From Rhodotorula mucilaginosa (Eukaryota; Basidiomycota; Microbotryomycetes; Sporidiobolales; Sporidiobolaceae): a stretch of 64,000 nucleotides of DNA. Positions 19,685 through 32,009 of this stretch are shown here, piece after piece. Position numbers and translations under genes: made by a program. The DNA is taken from NCBI GenBank assembly GCA_034406715.1, contig CP137873.1:434001-498000 (forward strand), in the 5' to 3' direction. Positions within the stretch are counted from its first letter, which is position 1, and each line of letters opens with the position of its first letter. The notes beneath the pieces were generated by a model that was not told where the DNA came from, did not search any database, and was given only the letters and a program-made list of their open reading frames with translations.

Positions 19685-22600
19685 ATGCGACGAGCCCAGC
19701 TCGTGTTTTTGGCGACTCTCGCTGCGACAGGCGCGCTCGCTGGCCCGCTCGCGAGCCGTAACAACGGAGGCAAAAGTGCTGCTTCGACGCCATGGCCTCC
19801 AATTCCGGACCCCGAAGCGTACACCAAGCCCAGCGAACCTGTTCGGGTCTATCCGATCTCCGTCGCGACGGGTTTGACGAGTGAGCATGGAAACGCCCAA
19901 TACAAGCTCGATTCCGTCGGCGATATGGTCACCCGTGCGTTCTCCTCCTCTTCTTTAACTCTGTGCTCTGAGGCTGACCAGCTTAGTGCCTGCAGTTGAC
20001 TACGGTTGCGATCAGGCCGGAATACCGTTCTTCGACGTCGAAACGCTCGGCAGTACTTACGCGCAAATTGAGATCAAGTACACGGAATCGTACAAGTGAG
20101 TGGAGGCGCTGCATACTTTTTCGCGATGTTGAGCTCACCCGAAGACTTGCAGCGGCCTGCTTGTCAACCAGTCCGACGGTCCCTTCCCCTTCGCAAACGG
20201 CCTCTCCTCCGAATTCCGCGTCGAGACCCTCAATATCACGCAAACCGGCGAACTCACGTCGTTCTTCGTTCAAGGCTCTCAGCGCTGGCAGTCGATCAAG
20301 CTGATCCACGGCAGCGGAGTGACGATGAATACGGCCGGTTTCATCTCGACGGTCGACCAAGCTCCCGTATGCCGTTTCCATTCGGTGCTTTCAGTCATCC
20401 AGAATTTCGCAGGCTGATGACCCTTATCTATAGCTTGCTTCGAAGCCGGGCTACTTTGCCTCGAGCAATCAGACGATGACCGACATCTGGCAACTTGGAC
20501 CTCGCACACAACAGCTTGCCTGCTTCCCGCCCGGCTCGCAGGTCTCGACGTGGGAGGTCGACAGCGAAAAGGGCGCTTACATCCGTGGTCAGAAGCCGGC
20601 GACTACGATCAAGGGTGCGAACGCCAAGAATTACACCCTCTCGTTCGAGGCGATGATCGATTATGGTGGCGTAGGTTGGCACCCTCTCGTTCGAGGCGAT
20701 GATCGATTATGGTGGCGTAGGTTGGCGTGTGGAGACCGAGGTGGACAATATCTATGCCGAAGGACCGTACCGTACGTGCTGTTTGCTCTCGCCGACGCAC
20801 TCCTTCTCTCCCCGCGCCTTTCATGCCGCCTGACCTAGACTTCTTCTCTCAGTCGTCCTCACCAGCAATTACCCCGAGGGCTCGTTCGTCAACTACAACA
20901 CGTCCCTTGTTCCCCGCAACACACTCGTCCTCGGTCGTGGCTGGTCGCTGCAAAACCAAACGACTCTCACCGGGTACAAGCTCGACACTTTCGAAGTTCC
21001 GTTCGACGTGATGGAAAAGGAATGGCACAACATCGAGACGGACTCTCCCGGCGACGGTACCTACACTGTCCGCCTCGACGGCAAGCAGATCGCCCAATTC
21101 AACCTCACGGCCTACAATATCGGGGCCCGCCCTCCGTACTTTCCCCCTTGCGCGTACTACTCGTTCGCCTTCGCCCCATGGCAGGATCAAGCGGCGTGGT
21201 ACCGCAACGTCAACGTGACGCTGGCATCAGGACAGAACTACTACTCGAACCCGATGACCTCGGAAGACGTCAAGATCGAATATGGCGTCGCGACGAACTC
21301 CGATTATGTCTGCTCCGACGCCGGCAAGCGTGACCGTTTCTCGTGCGTGCTGAGCATCACGTGTGATGAACAGACTCAAACTGACTCTCCCTCATACTGT
21401 AGCTGGTTGGGCGACCGGCAGATCTCGGCGCGCTCGATCGAGGCCGTCGGCGAGTGGGAATATGTTTGGGGTCCGGCCGTCCAGGCGTTCGACCATCAGA
21501 TCTCGAGCGGTGAGATCCCTTCTAATATGCTATTCTCGGAGCTTGACCTCCTCGGTACGCAAGGGCGGACCGAGTCACTCGATTTGATCTTGGTCGACTG
21601 GGAGAACAAGTTCGTCTCGGTCCTGTATTACTACTGGCAGAAGTACGTTCTCCTTACTTCCTCTTGAAGCTCTACGGCCGTGGGCAGCGCAATCTCCTGC
21701 TTACACCGCGCCCCTTTGCAGGACCGGAAACGACACGTTCATCCAGTCGTACTGGCCGCAGATGACCGCGATGATGTCGTACACCATCTCGTCGTCCATC
21801 GACCCCGTGACCGGCTTCGGCACCAACGGGGGCTTAGGCGCCAACCTCTACTCGACTTGCCTCATGATTGACTCGCTCGAACAGATGATCGAGATGGGTC
21901 AAGCTCTCGGCTACAACAAATCGGTCGCCCTCTATGGCGTCCAGGCTCAGCTTTCGCGCGCCGCGGTCGAGCGGACCTGGAACGAGACCGGCGGCTTCTT
22001 CGCGATGCCGGGCAAAGACTACGCAGTGCAGGACATGTCGGCCATCGAGCGCACCAAGATCGGAACGCCGGAGCAGCGCGAAACATTCTGGTCGAAGCTG
22101 CCGGGTCGCGAGGAGCCGGGCGGCTACGTCGACCCGCCCGCTGGCGCGAACCAGTTTGATCTCCTCGGCGGAGGCGTCAAGATCTCGATGAACGTGGCCG
22201 GCGAGCTCCTGTGGGGTTTGGGCGAGCGTGGCGACGGCCAAACGGCAGCGAACCTCCTCATGCGCTCCTTCGCGCCTCAGGTGGAACGGAACGTGAACTA
22301 CACGGGTGCGTCAGGACCACGACGAGCGGAACCTTTGTTACATCGAGAGGGATCTTAACTCGTGACGCCACACAGGTGCCTACTGGGAGTTCCTCAGTGC
22401 GGACGGAACTTATCCCGGCAACGATCTCGAGACCGCCCGGTCGCACTACTGGGGAGGTTCCCCGACGGCTTTCATGACCGAATACGTCCTCGGCGTCCGT
22501 CCGACTACTCCCGGTTTCGTCACGTTCGAAGTCAAGCCGCTTTCCGACTGGTCCGACACTTGGGTCCAAGGCCGCGTTCGTAAGTACGGGACTCGCCATC

Positions 22601-22848
22601 GGTTGCTTTCGACATGCTGCTGACCAAACGGATTGGCAATTACAGCGACGCCGCACGGTCTCATCTATACCGCGTGGGGCTACGACTCTGCGGGCAAGAT
22701 TCACATGGAAGTCACGGCGCCGAAGGGGACGACCGGCACCATCTCGCCGCCCTTCTCCGGTTCTTTCTCCGTGAACGGCAAGTCTCACCAGGCGGGAACA
22801 GTGACGGTCAAGGGTGGCCAAGGAAAGGTCACGATTGCTCAAGACTAG
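19685..22848 (+). CDS. Secreted GH78-like glycosidase (alpha-L-rhamnosidase family)
   Basis: A secreted six-hairpin glycosidase of the GH78 type. The start MRRAQLVFLATLAATGALAG is a clear signal peptide. The accessory beta domain shows YGCDQAGIPFFDVETLG, FRVETLNITQTGELTSFFVQ and WQSIKLIHG. The catalytic barrel shows DAGKRDRFSWLGDR, a strong family signature split by an intron near 21340-21402, then EWEYVWGPAVQAFDHQI. It ends with HYWGGSPTAFMTEYVLGVRP and a C-terminal beta domain; TAG 22846-22848. About nine introns. The second exon probably uses the acceptor that gives VTLDYGCDQAG, and an in-frame alternative acceptor lies nine bases upstream. Near 20634-20726 a perfect 46-bp tandem duplication interrupts the frame unless a 46-nt intron is removed. 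The substrate specificity is inferred from family only. Confidence 0.85.
20634..20726 (+). repeat. Perfect 46-bp tandem duplication inside GH78 coding sequence
   Basis: Two identical head-to-tail copies with a period of 46 bp (first copy from 20634, second from 20680; one shared base extends the match to 47). A single copy encodes TLSFEAMIDYGGVGW in frame. Because 46 is not a multiple of three, the unspliced duplication would shift frame. Each copy contains the string AGGT, at 20673-20676 and 20719-20722. Confidence 0.97.
20675..20720 (+). other. Candidate nascent intron created by the tandem duplication
   Basis: The interval begins GTTGGC in copy 1 and ends GGCGTAG in copy 2. It is exactly 46 nt, one repeat period. 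Removing it rejoins GTA G|GT TGG and gives uninterrupted IDYGGVGWRVETEVDNIYAEG, the expected family sequence. The 5' site GTTGGC is weak compared with GTGAGT/GTACGT in neighbouring introns, and I see no CTGAC-like branch site. Use of this intron is therefore inferred from frame restoration only. Confidence 0.6.
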
Positions 22849-23002
22849 AGTGACACGCTCTTTTTCCCTTTTTTCAATCCTTCTCTCCTGCCCTCCTTTT
22901 TTTCTCCATTCGGTGGTCCTTCGAGAGGAAGTAGCGGACACTGGAAATGTCAAGTTGTGTTGCCTCAAAGCGTCTTTGGCCAAGTCTATCGCTACCAGAC
23001 TC

Positions 23003-25965
23003 TTATGACAAACCCGCGAGCTTGCCATCTACCTTGACGCAGTCGATCTTGACGACGTGAATGTCCCCGCCGGCGGCCGTCGTCTTCTTGCCGTTCATGA
23101 CGGCTTCCATGAGCCATCGTCCTTCGACGGGCCGAATGTCGGAGGCGCGTGTGCCGATCGTGATGTGGGCACCGCGATCTTCTGCGAGAGCGATAGACGC
23201 TTCGGCCTTTGCTCGAAGTGCCGAAACCTCGATCGACATGGCGCGCCCGTCCCATGCGAGCCGGGGCCCTAGAGTGACTTCGACGTCGAGAGCAGCCTCC
23301 TGACCGCCACCCTTGACCGCCTGTTCGACGAGATGCGCGTAATGATCCCACTGCGCCTGCTTCTGCGCGCGGACCGTCTCATCGGGCCCTTCGAGCTCAT
23401 TCCGGTGGACGAGAGTGACGTGCGGGTGGCGCTCGACGCGTGAGCTTTTGACGAGGGCAGACCAGAGAGATTTCGGACCCTGCTTTTCGCTCGCCGGCAG
23501 GGCCTTGTCGACGAGCGCTTCCAAATCGACGTCGACCGAGATGCCATAATATCGCGCCGCCGCGGTTTTCTGTCGAGGCTTGGGCTGCGACGCCGCAGGT
23601 GTCTCTTTCCGCACGGAGGGCGTCCAGCTCTTGGCGTAAGCGACCGCTTCAGTCACTCGCTCGTCGGGCAGCGGAAGCCCCGTCGCGGGCGGCAGCAGTC
23701 CGTCGATCTTCGCCAGCGCGTCGACGCACTGCCGCAGCGCTTCCTCCTGAATCCACTCGGCATGCATCTCGACAACGTGGTCGAAGTTGCTGTCTGCGGC
23801 GTTGACCTCGACGTCGAAAGGTTCGTGCTGACCGAGAAACTTCCAAATGATCTGCTCGTGCTCCTCGCCAGCGCGCAGCGTCTGGTGATTCTGACCTCGA
23901 TCGACGATGCGAGATGCGCACAGAGCATGGAATTTGTCGCGAGGCAGAGAGTCGGAGTTTGTCGGCCAGACGAGCGCGACGAGTCGGACGGTGTGCTTGG
24001 GGTACAACGATTCGGCGAGGGAGACCAGGTCGGCGCGGTGTTTTGCGAGGTGGTTGTTCCTGCAGGACTCGCCCGTCAGTAGTGAACCTACAGTGATCGA
24101 GCTGCGCGGACATGAACTTACTTGTCGGCGATGACCACAGACTCTTTCTCCAGCATGGTCCGGATCGCCTTGAGGAAGTGCGGCGCCGGTTTCTTCTGCA
24201 GAAAGTCGTCGCTCTGGACGTGGCCCCATCCGAACAGCTTGGACAGCTCCAGCCCGAGAGCCGTCTTGCCTGTAGCTCAATCGTCAGTGACATGCGAGGA
24301 AGAGTTCCTCGGAACCGTCTTGGCCACGCACCGCAACCCTGAACTGCGACCGGAACGAGAATTGTGCGGTCGAAGCGACGATTCTTCCGCTCCGTCTCAT
24401 CCATCTCCACCTTCTGTCCCAGCTCTCGTCGCGCCTTGTCCGCTTCGGGGGTCTTGCTCCACGTCAGAAACTCTTCGCGCGTGGCGATGATGCCTTTGCC
24501 GTGCTTCCACGGGTCAAACTTGGCATGGTCGCGCTTGATCTCGCGCGAGACCCACCAGAGGTAGAGGCGACTCTCCTCGTTCCGCAGTTTCGGGGTCGCC
24601 GAGTCGAGGTCGGGGTACGCCGAAAGAAGTCGCCGAGTAATCTCGCGCCACTCGCGATACATCAGGTACGGCTCGTCGTATTTGACCTTCCAGAAGAACG
24701 CCTCGCCCGCTTGACCGCCTCGTCGATGTCCCCGGACGACGAAACCCTCCACGGGCGTGATCCTTCCGTCCGGACCTTCGACGCCGCCGGCCTGCTGGAC
24801 AGTCTCGCAGTAGGTGCGAACCGCGACGACGGAGGGGAACACGCTGTACGGTGTCGGGATGAGACCCCAGACTTCGGCGAACTGAGTGACTTCGGAGGAG
24901 GGAAGAGTGTTGAGGGTGGCCTCGTTGACGTTGAGACCGTGCAGGTGGAGACCGGTCAACTCGGACGAGTACGCCAAGACATGCTCTTCGAAAGAGTCGT
25001 CGCACAGCTGCGAATGCCAGAGAAAAATGTCAGGACTGACCGCATTGCGCGTGAGAGCGACAGGACGGAGGCCCCTCACCTCTGCGACCGCGGTCAGGTT
25101 ACGCCGAAAGAGTTCTGCGGCCAAGTCTTCCTTCGTCCGTCCGACAGACTCTAGATGTCGTTCGAGCCAGTGCTCGCCTCGTTCTGAATGAGAGACGCCG
25201 TTCTCGGTCGAGAGGTTCGCGTTCCGTCCGATGCTATGCTTCGAAGTGACGACGAGATTCTTCTCGTCGAGAGCGCCGATGAGGATGATGCAACCGTTCG
25301 ACTTGGTCGTGAGCTCGTACGGCCCAGTCGAATGCTGTCCGATCGTGTCCCACTGTAGCAGAGTCATGTATTAGCTCTCGGGTCGTTTGAGAGGGAAGGC
25401 GGAAGGGAAAGCTCACATGAGTCCAGGACACTTCGCCCACATTGAAGAACTTGTCGTAACCGCGGGCGACGATCCTGTACTCGTCATCTTCTCCGCTGTC
25501 GTCGCCCTTGACTCGCTCGGTAAAGAGGCCTCGTGCGCGGGTCGGGAACGGGCAAGGGTCCCGTTTGTAAGCGTAGTCGGCCATTTTCCAACTCGTCAAG
25601 ACTCGTTTCCGCTCGGTCCCGTCTGCGTCCTGCAGCCGGATCGTATGCGAGGTCGAGCGCAAGAGGTTCTTGAGCGATTTGGCCGGCTTTGCTGGCTTGG
25701 GCTGCGGTGCCGAGGCGTCGCGGTTCTTGAGTGAAAGTTTCGAGAGTCGGGCAGTTGCTTCGTCATCGTTGCCGTCGGCGATGCGGCTCGTGCTGGCGAC
25801 AGGTTCGCGGGAGCTCGAGTGGGCCTTGTTCCGGTTCGCAGCTACGTCTTCCGCCTCCCGGTCGAGGCTCGAGGACGGCGCAGAGGCAGCATCGTCTTTG
25901 CCGAACGCAAGCAGCTCCTCGACGAGCTTCGTCGTGGCAGAGGGTTGCCGCGGACTCCTGTTCAT
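23003..25965 (-). CDS. TRL1: Fungal tRNA ligase Trl1 (ligase-kinase-phosphodiesterase)
   Basis: Joins tRNA halves after intron excision and, in fungi, also ligates HAC1-type mRNA in the unfolded-protein response. ATG 25963-25965 (MNRSPRQPSATTKL); stop TAA 23003-23005. Three domains in order. (1) Adenylyltransferase/ligase with the nucleotidyl-lysine motif KSNG inside ELTTKSNGCIILIGA, then EGFVVRGHRRGG and FFWKVKYDEPYLMYREW. (2) Polynucleotide kinase with P-loop GCGKTALGLELSKLFGW and VVIADKNNHLAKHRADL. (3) 2H-type cyclic phosphodiesterase with the paired motifs HVTLVHR and HITIGT. All catalytic signatures are present. The poorly conserved N-terminus (about 130 residues, Ser/Ala-rich) is longer than in yeast. 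Few introns. Tandem with the downstream P4-ATPase gene, convergent with the GH78 gene. Confidence 0.96.
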
Positions 25966-26258
25966 GTTCTCCTGCGGGACAGCTATGCACCAAGCCAGGT
26001 GTAAAGGTTGCGCTCAAGGCGGAGCTGCAGATGAACGAGATCAAAGTGCGAGGCGGTGCAACCTCTCGAATTTATCTCCGCGGTTCCGAGAAAACCAGAG
26101 AACCAGCGCAGGATCTCGTGAGAGGGATGCGTTACAGGATATACTGCACACGAGTTCCATAGGGGTATCAGAGTCCTGTTCTAAAGTCCCGGAGAGAAAT
26201 GTCTGTCGAAAACAACAACTGTCGATCCGGCCGGCCGAGCGAGTGGGGAGTCCTTGCT

Positions 26259-29200
26259 TCAGAAGGCATAGCCCATCCCCGGAGCGTCGAACGAGGGTTT
26301 CGAGAAGTGCTGTTGCTGCGGAGAGTGTAGCGGAGACGAGTAGGCTTGTGAGGTGGGCGAGTGCAAGGGAGAGGCGTATCGGCTCGAATGCGCCGGAGAG
26401 GGTGTCCTGCCGTCCAGCGTCGCCTCGTTCCGCCACTGCCGGTGCGCCGCATCGAGCGGCGAGCGAGCCATCAGGTCGGACTCGGTAAGAGGCGTCTCCA
26501 GGAAGCGCGTCGGTCCCGCCAAAGACGGCGAAGTTTCGGCCGACCGGTACGCCGGCGCCGGCGAAGGTGCTGGAGAAACAGAAGGGGGCTCGACCCATTC
26601 TGGCATGCCGCCGACGACCCCCAACTTCGGTACGGGCGGGGTGGCGAGGGGTGGTTCGGCGCGCACGAGTGGATACTGCTCCGGCGAGGCTGGAGGAAGC
26701 GCTGCGCTCTCAAAGTCGGCCTCCCGGTCGACGACTTTCCGCGGTCCGACGACCCTGAGTTCGCGAATGATGTCGTTGTCGCGCGGGAAGTACGTCGATC
26801 GGACATACTTGGTCAGGTATTTGGGCCCGATGGCGACGATCTGGACGAGAATCATCGAGAACCAGAATTGGGCGGTGCCGTACAGGTCTGTCGGGACGGC
26901 ATATAGGTCAGATGAGGAACCATGGCCGTCGCGGATGGACGGGCGGCTTGAGGGACTGGAAACGTACAGACGACCTCGTTCTGGAAAAAAAAGGTTTCGA
27001 ACTGCGAGTAGATGGCGATCCAGACGTGGAAAGCCAGAGTCGACGCGATGATGATGACGAACACCATCCAGGTCCAATACCGGATGTTGAGGCCGACGAA
27101 CAGGTTCGCGGCGGTGACGGCGCAAGCAGCGACAGTCGTGCCGAGTTCCCAGAGGGCGAAGTCGTGACCGGTTGTCGAATGCGTCGTCGACCACGCAAAG
27201 ACAAAGTACGGCACACCGAACGCGATGGCGGACTGGTACAAGCCATCGAGCATATAGCCGAAGAACCGTCGCCGGGTCCATTCTTTGCCGAGGATGCCGC
27301 GACGATAAAGCTGCGGGTAAGCCATCGACGTCTTGGCGTCGACGTCCTGGTCGAGGATACCGAGAACAGCGACCGGCAGAGATGTGAAGACGAGGTTGAA
27401 GAGCATGAGAAGGGTGTACTCGTAAAGGTAGGTCGCGTCGAAGCTGGAATCGAGAGCCCTAGTTAGCTTGTTATTCCGCCCGCGGGGGATCCGTGGCGTC
27501 GTACTTACTTGCAGAAGATTTGATACAGGAAGAGGGTGAGGGTCCAAACGATATTCTTGTAGAAGAAGTTCTGCAAGCGGATTCGCGGGTCAGCAGGGAC
27601 GAGGGCGAGCAAGATGCATCGCCAACTTACCGCGTGCATGTCCGCGACTCGAATATAGCACCACCGGCCGTGCACGAGAAGGAGTTTGGTGAGGAACCGG
27701 AATTGACCGACGGCGTAGTCGGCAGACATGGACGCCTGTGCGCCCTCGAGTCCTGCGATTCCGACACCGATGTGCGCCTCCTGGATCATCGCGACGTCGT
27801 TCGCGCCGTCGCCGATGGCGAGGGTCATGGCGTTGCGACCGTCCTTGACGAGCTTGACGGTCAACGCTTTCTGACTCGGCGAGACTCGACAGCAGACGAC
27901 GGCGTTGCACTGTGTCGTCAGCTCGAGGAACGCGGGCTTGAGGGCTTCGTCCAAAGCGTATCTCAGGGTCTCGCCATCGATCACGACCGCGAAACCGCCG
28001 CTCTTGACTGCGCCGCTGATCTTCTCGCCGCCGACGTCCGTGTCGAGAGGGACGAGGCCGTTGCGAGACTGTTCGACCTTCTGGATCGCCTCCTGGATCT
28101 GCACACGCGTGCCTTCCTGCGTCTCGGCAGAGATAATCATCTGCGTAGCATCGAGTCAGATAACAAGCGCGAATGCAGCAAAACGAACGGTACTCACAAT
28201 CTCCATCTCGTTCGTCAGGAGGTTGCAGCTGAAGCCGATCTCGATCGCCGTCTGCAGCTTGTCGCCTGTGGATCGAACAGTCGGTCAGTCTCGGATCGCC
28301 TGCAACTCAAGAGTAACGCTTCAGGATCTTTGTCGTACCCGTCAAGATCCACAGCTTGATGCCGGCCTGGTGCAGCATCGCGATCGCCTCTGGCACACCC
28401 TCCTGCAACTTGTCCTCCAAGGCCGTCGCGCCGAGGATGACGAGATCGTGCTCGATGAGCTCGCATGCGCGCTCGATCTCTTCTTCGCGGTCGACGATCG
28501 CAGCGCAAGCCTTGTCGTACACCTTTGACCAGCTTTGGAACTCGTCCTCGGCGAGGTATCGGCTCGAGATGAGCAGCGTTCGCAGTCCGGCGTTCGCAAA
28601 GTCTTCGAGTTGCTTGGACGTGCGGTCGATGACGGCTTGATCGTGATCTTCGCGCAAGCGCTGCAAGATGACACTGTCGGCGCCTTTGCAGATGAGGAGG
28701 ATGCGGTTGTCGGGGGTCCGGACGATCGAACTCATTCGCTTGCGTGCCGAGTTGAAGGCGAGCGTGCGGAGCGGGACGTAGCGCTCTGGCTGCCCGAGCG
28801 CTTCAATACTGATCTCGTGCGACGTCCGACTGACGAAGGCGAACCCTGCATCTCGAGCGGCGGAGACGAGTGCTGCTTCATCGGGAGATTCGGCCTTGTA
28901 CTCGAGCACGTTGAGATCCTCCTCGTCTGGGCGTTCGGTCAAGACGGTGTGGCAGATGGCGAGGGCGCGCCAGAACTCGCCGAGGGCGCGTGCCTGCTCC
29001 GTGCCCGTCGCGACGAGCGCTTCGGCCATGGGGGGCGAGATCAACGTGACTTTGTCCGGCCGCAAGTAGCGATTCTTGAAGCCTGCGCGGAGCGTGTCGA
29101 GCATCTGCTCTTTCCGTTGCACGAGCATGCCGACATTCTGAGCCGGGTCGACGGCCGAAGTGTCTCGCCCTTCTCGCTTCGCCGCTCCCAACATCGCCTC

Positions 29201-32009
29201 CGTGATGCCTTCGCCGTACGAGATGCCGCCGATCGCGCACTTTTGGAACTCCATGATGTTTTGAGTGAGCGTGCCGGTCTTGTCCGAGAAGATGTACTCG
29301 ATCTGGCCGAGGTCGTCCGAGATGTTCCACGTCTTGGGGACGCAAGGCAGGTCGAGCGGCTCGTAGTACAGGTCGATGTCTTGCCAGATGAAGAACGCCT
29401 GGATCGTCTTGACAAGTTCGACCGTGATGACGAGCGAAATCGGCACGATGTTCTGGAACAGGATCAAGGTGGCGCTAAAGGCGGGGCCAAAGAATGTCAG
29501 CATGCATGCTGCTGCCCCGAGTCCGGGCCGGAGACTGACCCGAAGGTGATAAAGGCGTTGACGATGGCGTAGCTCGAGAATTCTCCGCCCGGCTCGTAGT
29601 AGTTGAACGACCGGCCGGTCATCCCGTCGTAAACGCCGCCGCCGACGGCACAGCCGATGCACAGGCAGAGGAGAATCAAGAAATTGACGATGACGTTAAA
29701 GTTGGTCTCCTTCTCGATCTTGGACCGCTTGGAAGGAGTCTCGCCTGGTTCCGACGCGAGTCATCATCAGCTCCCTGCTCCGGATGAAGAACGGTCGAGG
29801 AGAAGAACTGACCCTGGTTCATCATGATCTTGGTGTCTGCTCCGGTAAAGACGACGAGTCCGATCGCCCACTTGGTGTTCCGCAGCTGACACCCTCGAAG
29901 CAGGAGCTCGTTGATCGTGACCGGTTCCTGGACCTCTTCGCCACCCTGGCGCTCCTTGCCTTCGATAATCGGGTGCTCCATCCCGAGCTTCTCCTCGCGC
30001 GACCGATACTTCAACACGGCGCTGTACGAGTACAAGTTGGCGTGCGGCGGCTCGCTGTCGATCCAGAACTGCGCGTGTTCAATGTCTTCCTCGTTGCTGA
30101 TCCCCATCGTCGCCTTGAGGGCCTTGCGAGGCTTCAAGTTGGTCTCTCCGTCGAGGTTCTTGGTCTCGACGAAGCAGACACCGTCCGAGTCCGACGTCGA
30201 CAGGACGACCACGTCCGCCGGGATCTGGTCGTTCTCCTTGAGCAGGACGACGTCCCCGACTTCGAGCTTTTTCCACAGCGTGCGCTCCCATCGAGCAGTT
30301 CCAGGCGTGGCCTGGTCATACGAGACCACGTCCGGCGCCTTTTGAGACCGGCCCGAGCGACCGAGCGATGAGGCTGCATAGGACGAAGTTCCGCTGGGGG
30401 CAGACCGCATGAGGCGGGGCGGATACGAGGCGAGCGTCGGGTCGTTCGCCATGCTGTCGAGCGAGACGAAAGAATCGACTTTGGGGATGTGCATAGCGGA
30501 CGCCGAGCTGTTGCCGCGCATGCGAGCGGTCGGTCCGGCGATCTGGATCGAAGCGTCGGCGAACGTATCCCGCGACTCGGCAGCGGTCGGGTTGTTGGCA
30601 TACAGGAACGTCGCATCGAACGCGCCTTCTTTCTGACGAAGCTTGCGCACACCTTTCGAGATGCGATGATTCGGGTTCGCGCGTCGCCAGAACGCCCACC
30701 AGGGGCGGTCATCTTCCGGGACGTTCACGTTGGCCCAGTCGCCCAAGCGGGTCACGGCCGAGTTGTTGACTTCGTTGTCGAGGGTGTGCCGGCGAGCGTC
30801 TTCGAGACCGTCCTTGATGCCGGTGATGAGAAGAATTGCGACGAGCGGAAGCATCGCGATCTGCGGTGTCGTCGCTCCGAAGATCGGGAAAACTGTGGTG
30901 GACGGGGAATCAGCCGCCTCGTCGAAGGAGGTCGATGCAGGCTGAACGTACCTTGGAGAACGACCAAGGCGAGGAAATAAATGTTGGCCACGCGTCGGAA
31001 TTGCTCGGTCAAATTCTGCGGACGGTATTTCGGTTGGTTAGGCTGCCTGTCGAACGAAATGGCGAAAATCCCGTGCGCGCCTTGGGTACGAATGACAACA
31101 GCGTATACTTGCTGGTGCGGACCTTGTTCCGCTCGTATCCTCGCGGGTCAGTTTTGACGCCTTCGACGTTCACCCAGACAGTTCGACGCTCTTTCGGCTT
31201 CGGGTCGCGTCCAAAGAGTCTCCACCCTTTCTTCTTCTGATCCTTGTTTCGCGAGCCATCGACGCCCGCGTCCGTTCCGTCGCTCTTCTCCTGCCGCCGA
31301 GCCGATTCTTCCGCCTCTGCCGCTGCTGCTAACCGCGTATTCTGCTGCTCCAGCTTGGCTCTCGCGTCCTCGTCCATCTCGAGCGTGACATCCCCTTCCT
31401 CGCCTTCGTGACCGTCCTTGCTCCCGTTCTCGCCGCTCGTCGTCGTCGACGCGCGAGGTCGCCGCCGCCCGAATATTGTTCGCCGCGGTTTCAGCGAGGA
31501 CGAGCCGGTCGCCTGGTCATCTGTCCGCTTTGCTCGCCGCGAAGCCATGCGCTTGAAGCGTCGTCGATCCTCTTCGAGATTGATCGAGTGCAGCGACTGG
31601 GTCGCGGTGTGGACGACACGGAGGCCTGCAAGGGAGTGAGGCACGAGACTGTCAGCACTTTCCCCTCCGGACCCCTCGACACTTTGTTTAGGCAACAGCG
31701 GCGGACCCCCAATAGTGGTCACTCGCTGCGACTCGAGTCCATCAAAGTCCTGGTCGTTTGCAATTGTCTCGCGACTGCCGAGGTCCCTGCAGATGGAACG
31801 CACGCGCCTCGCTCCTTTCTCTCGGCGCCTCTGCACTCAGGTAGGGCGGGGCAGAGGGAGACAGACGTACGCAATTCTGGATCTGTGGCAGGATCATAGT
31901 CTGGATGGGTCACGTCCGAGAGGTTTCGGCCGCTGACGGGGTCGAACTGATCCGACATTGCCGAGTCTTGTCGTTTGTGGTCGCGACGGAGGCGGAGGAG
32001 GGCCGACAT
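26259..32009 (-). CDS. DNF1: P4-type phospholipid flippase (Dnf1/Dnf2-like)
   Basis: Integral-membrane ATPase that flips phospholipids to the cytosolic leaflet at the plasma membrane and endosomes, normally with a Cdc50/Lem3 partner. The best start is ATG 32007-32009 ([14 protein letters not shown]); stop TGA 26259-26261. A long, charged cytosolic N-terminus precedes the membrane entry [20 protein letters not shown]. Then come the actuator motif DGET in [17 protein letters not shown] in [20 protein letters not shown] and the phosphorylation motif [13 protein letters not shown]. The nucleotide-binding region [20 protein letters not shown] and the hinge [19 protein letters not shown] follow. 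The [17 protein letters not shown] lead-in points to the Dnf1/2 clade rather than Drs2. The C-terminal tail is proline/serine-rich and ends GMGYAF. About ten introns. Confidence 0.95.

Noticed and set aside
28535-29572. 345-residue ORF antisense to the P4-ATPase
   Set aside because: Complement of highly conserved ATPase exons; no independent family signal.
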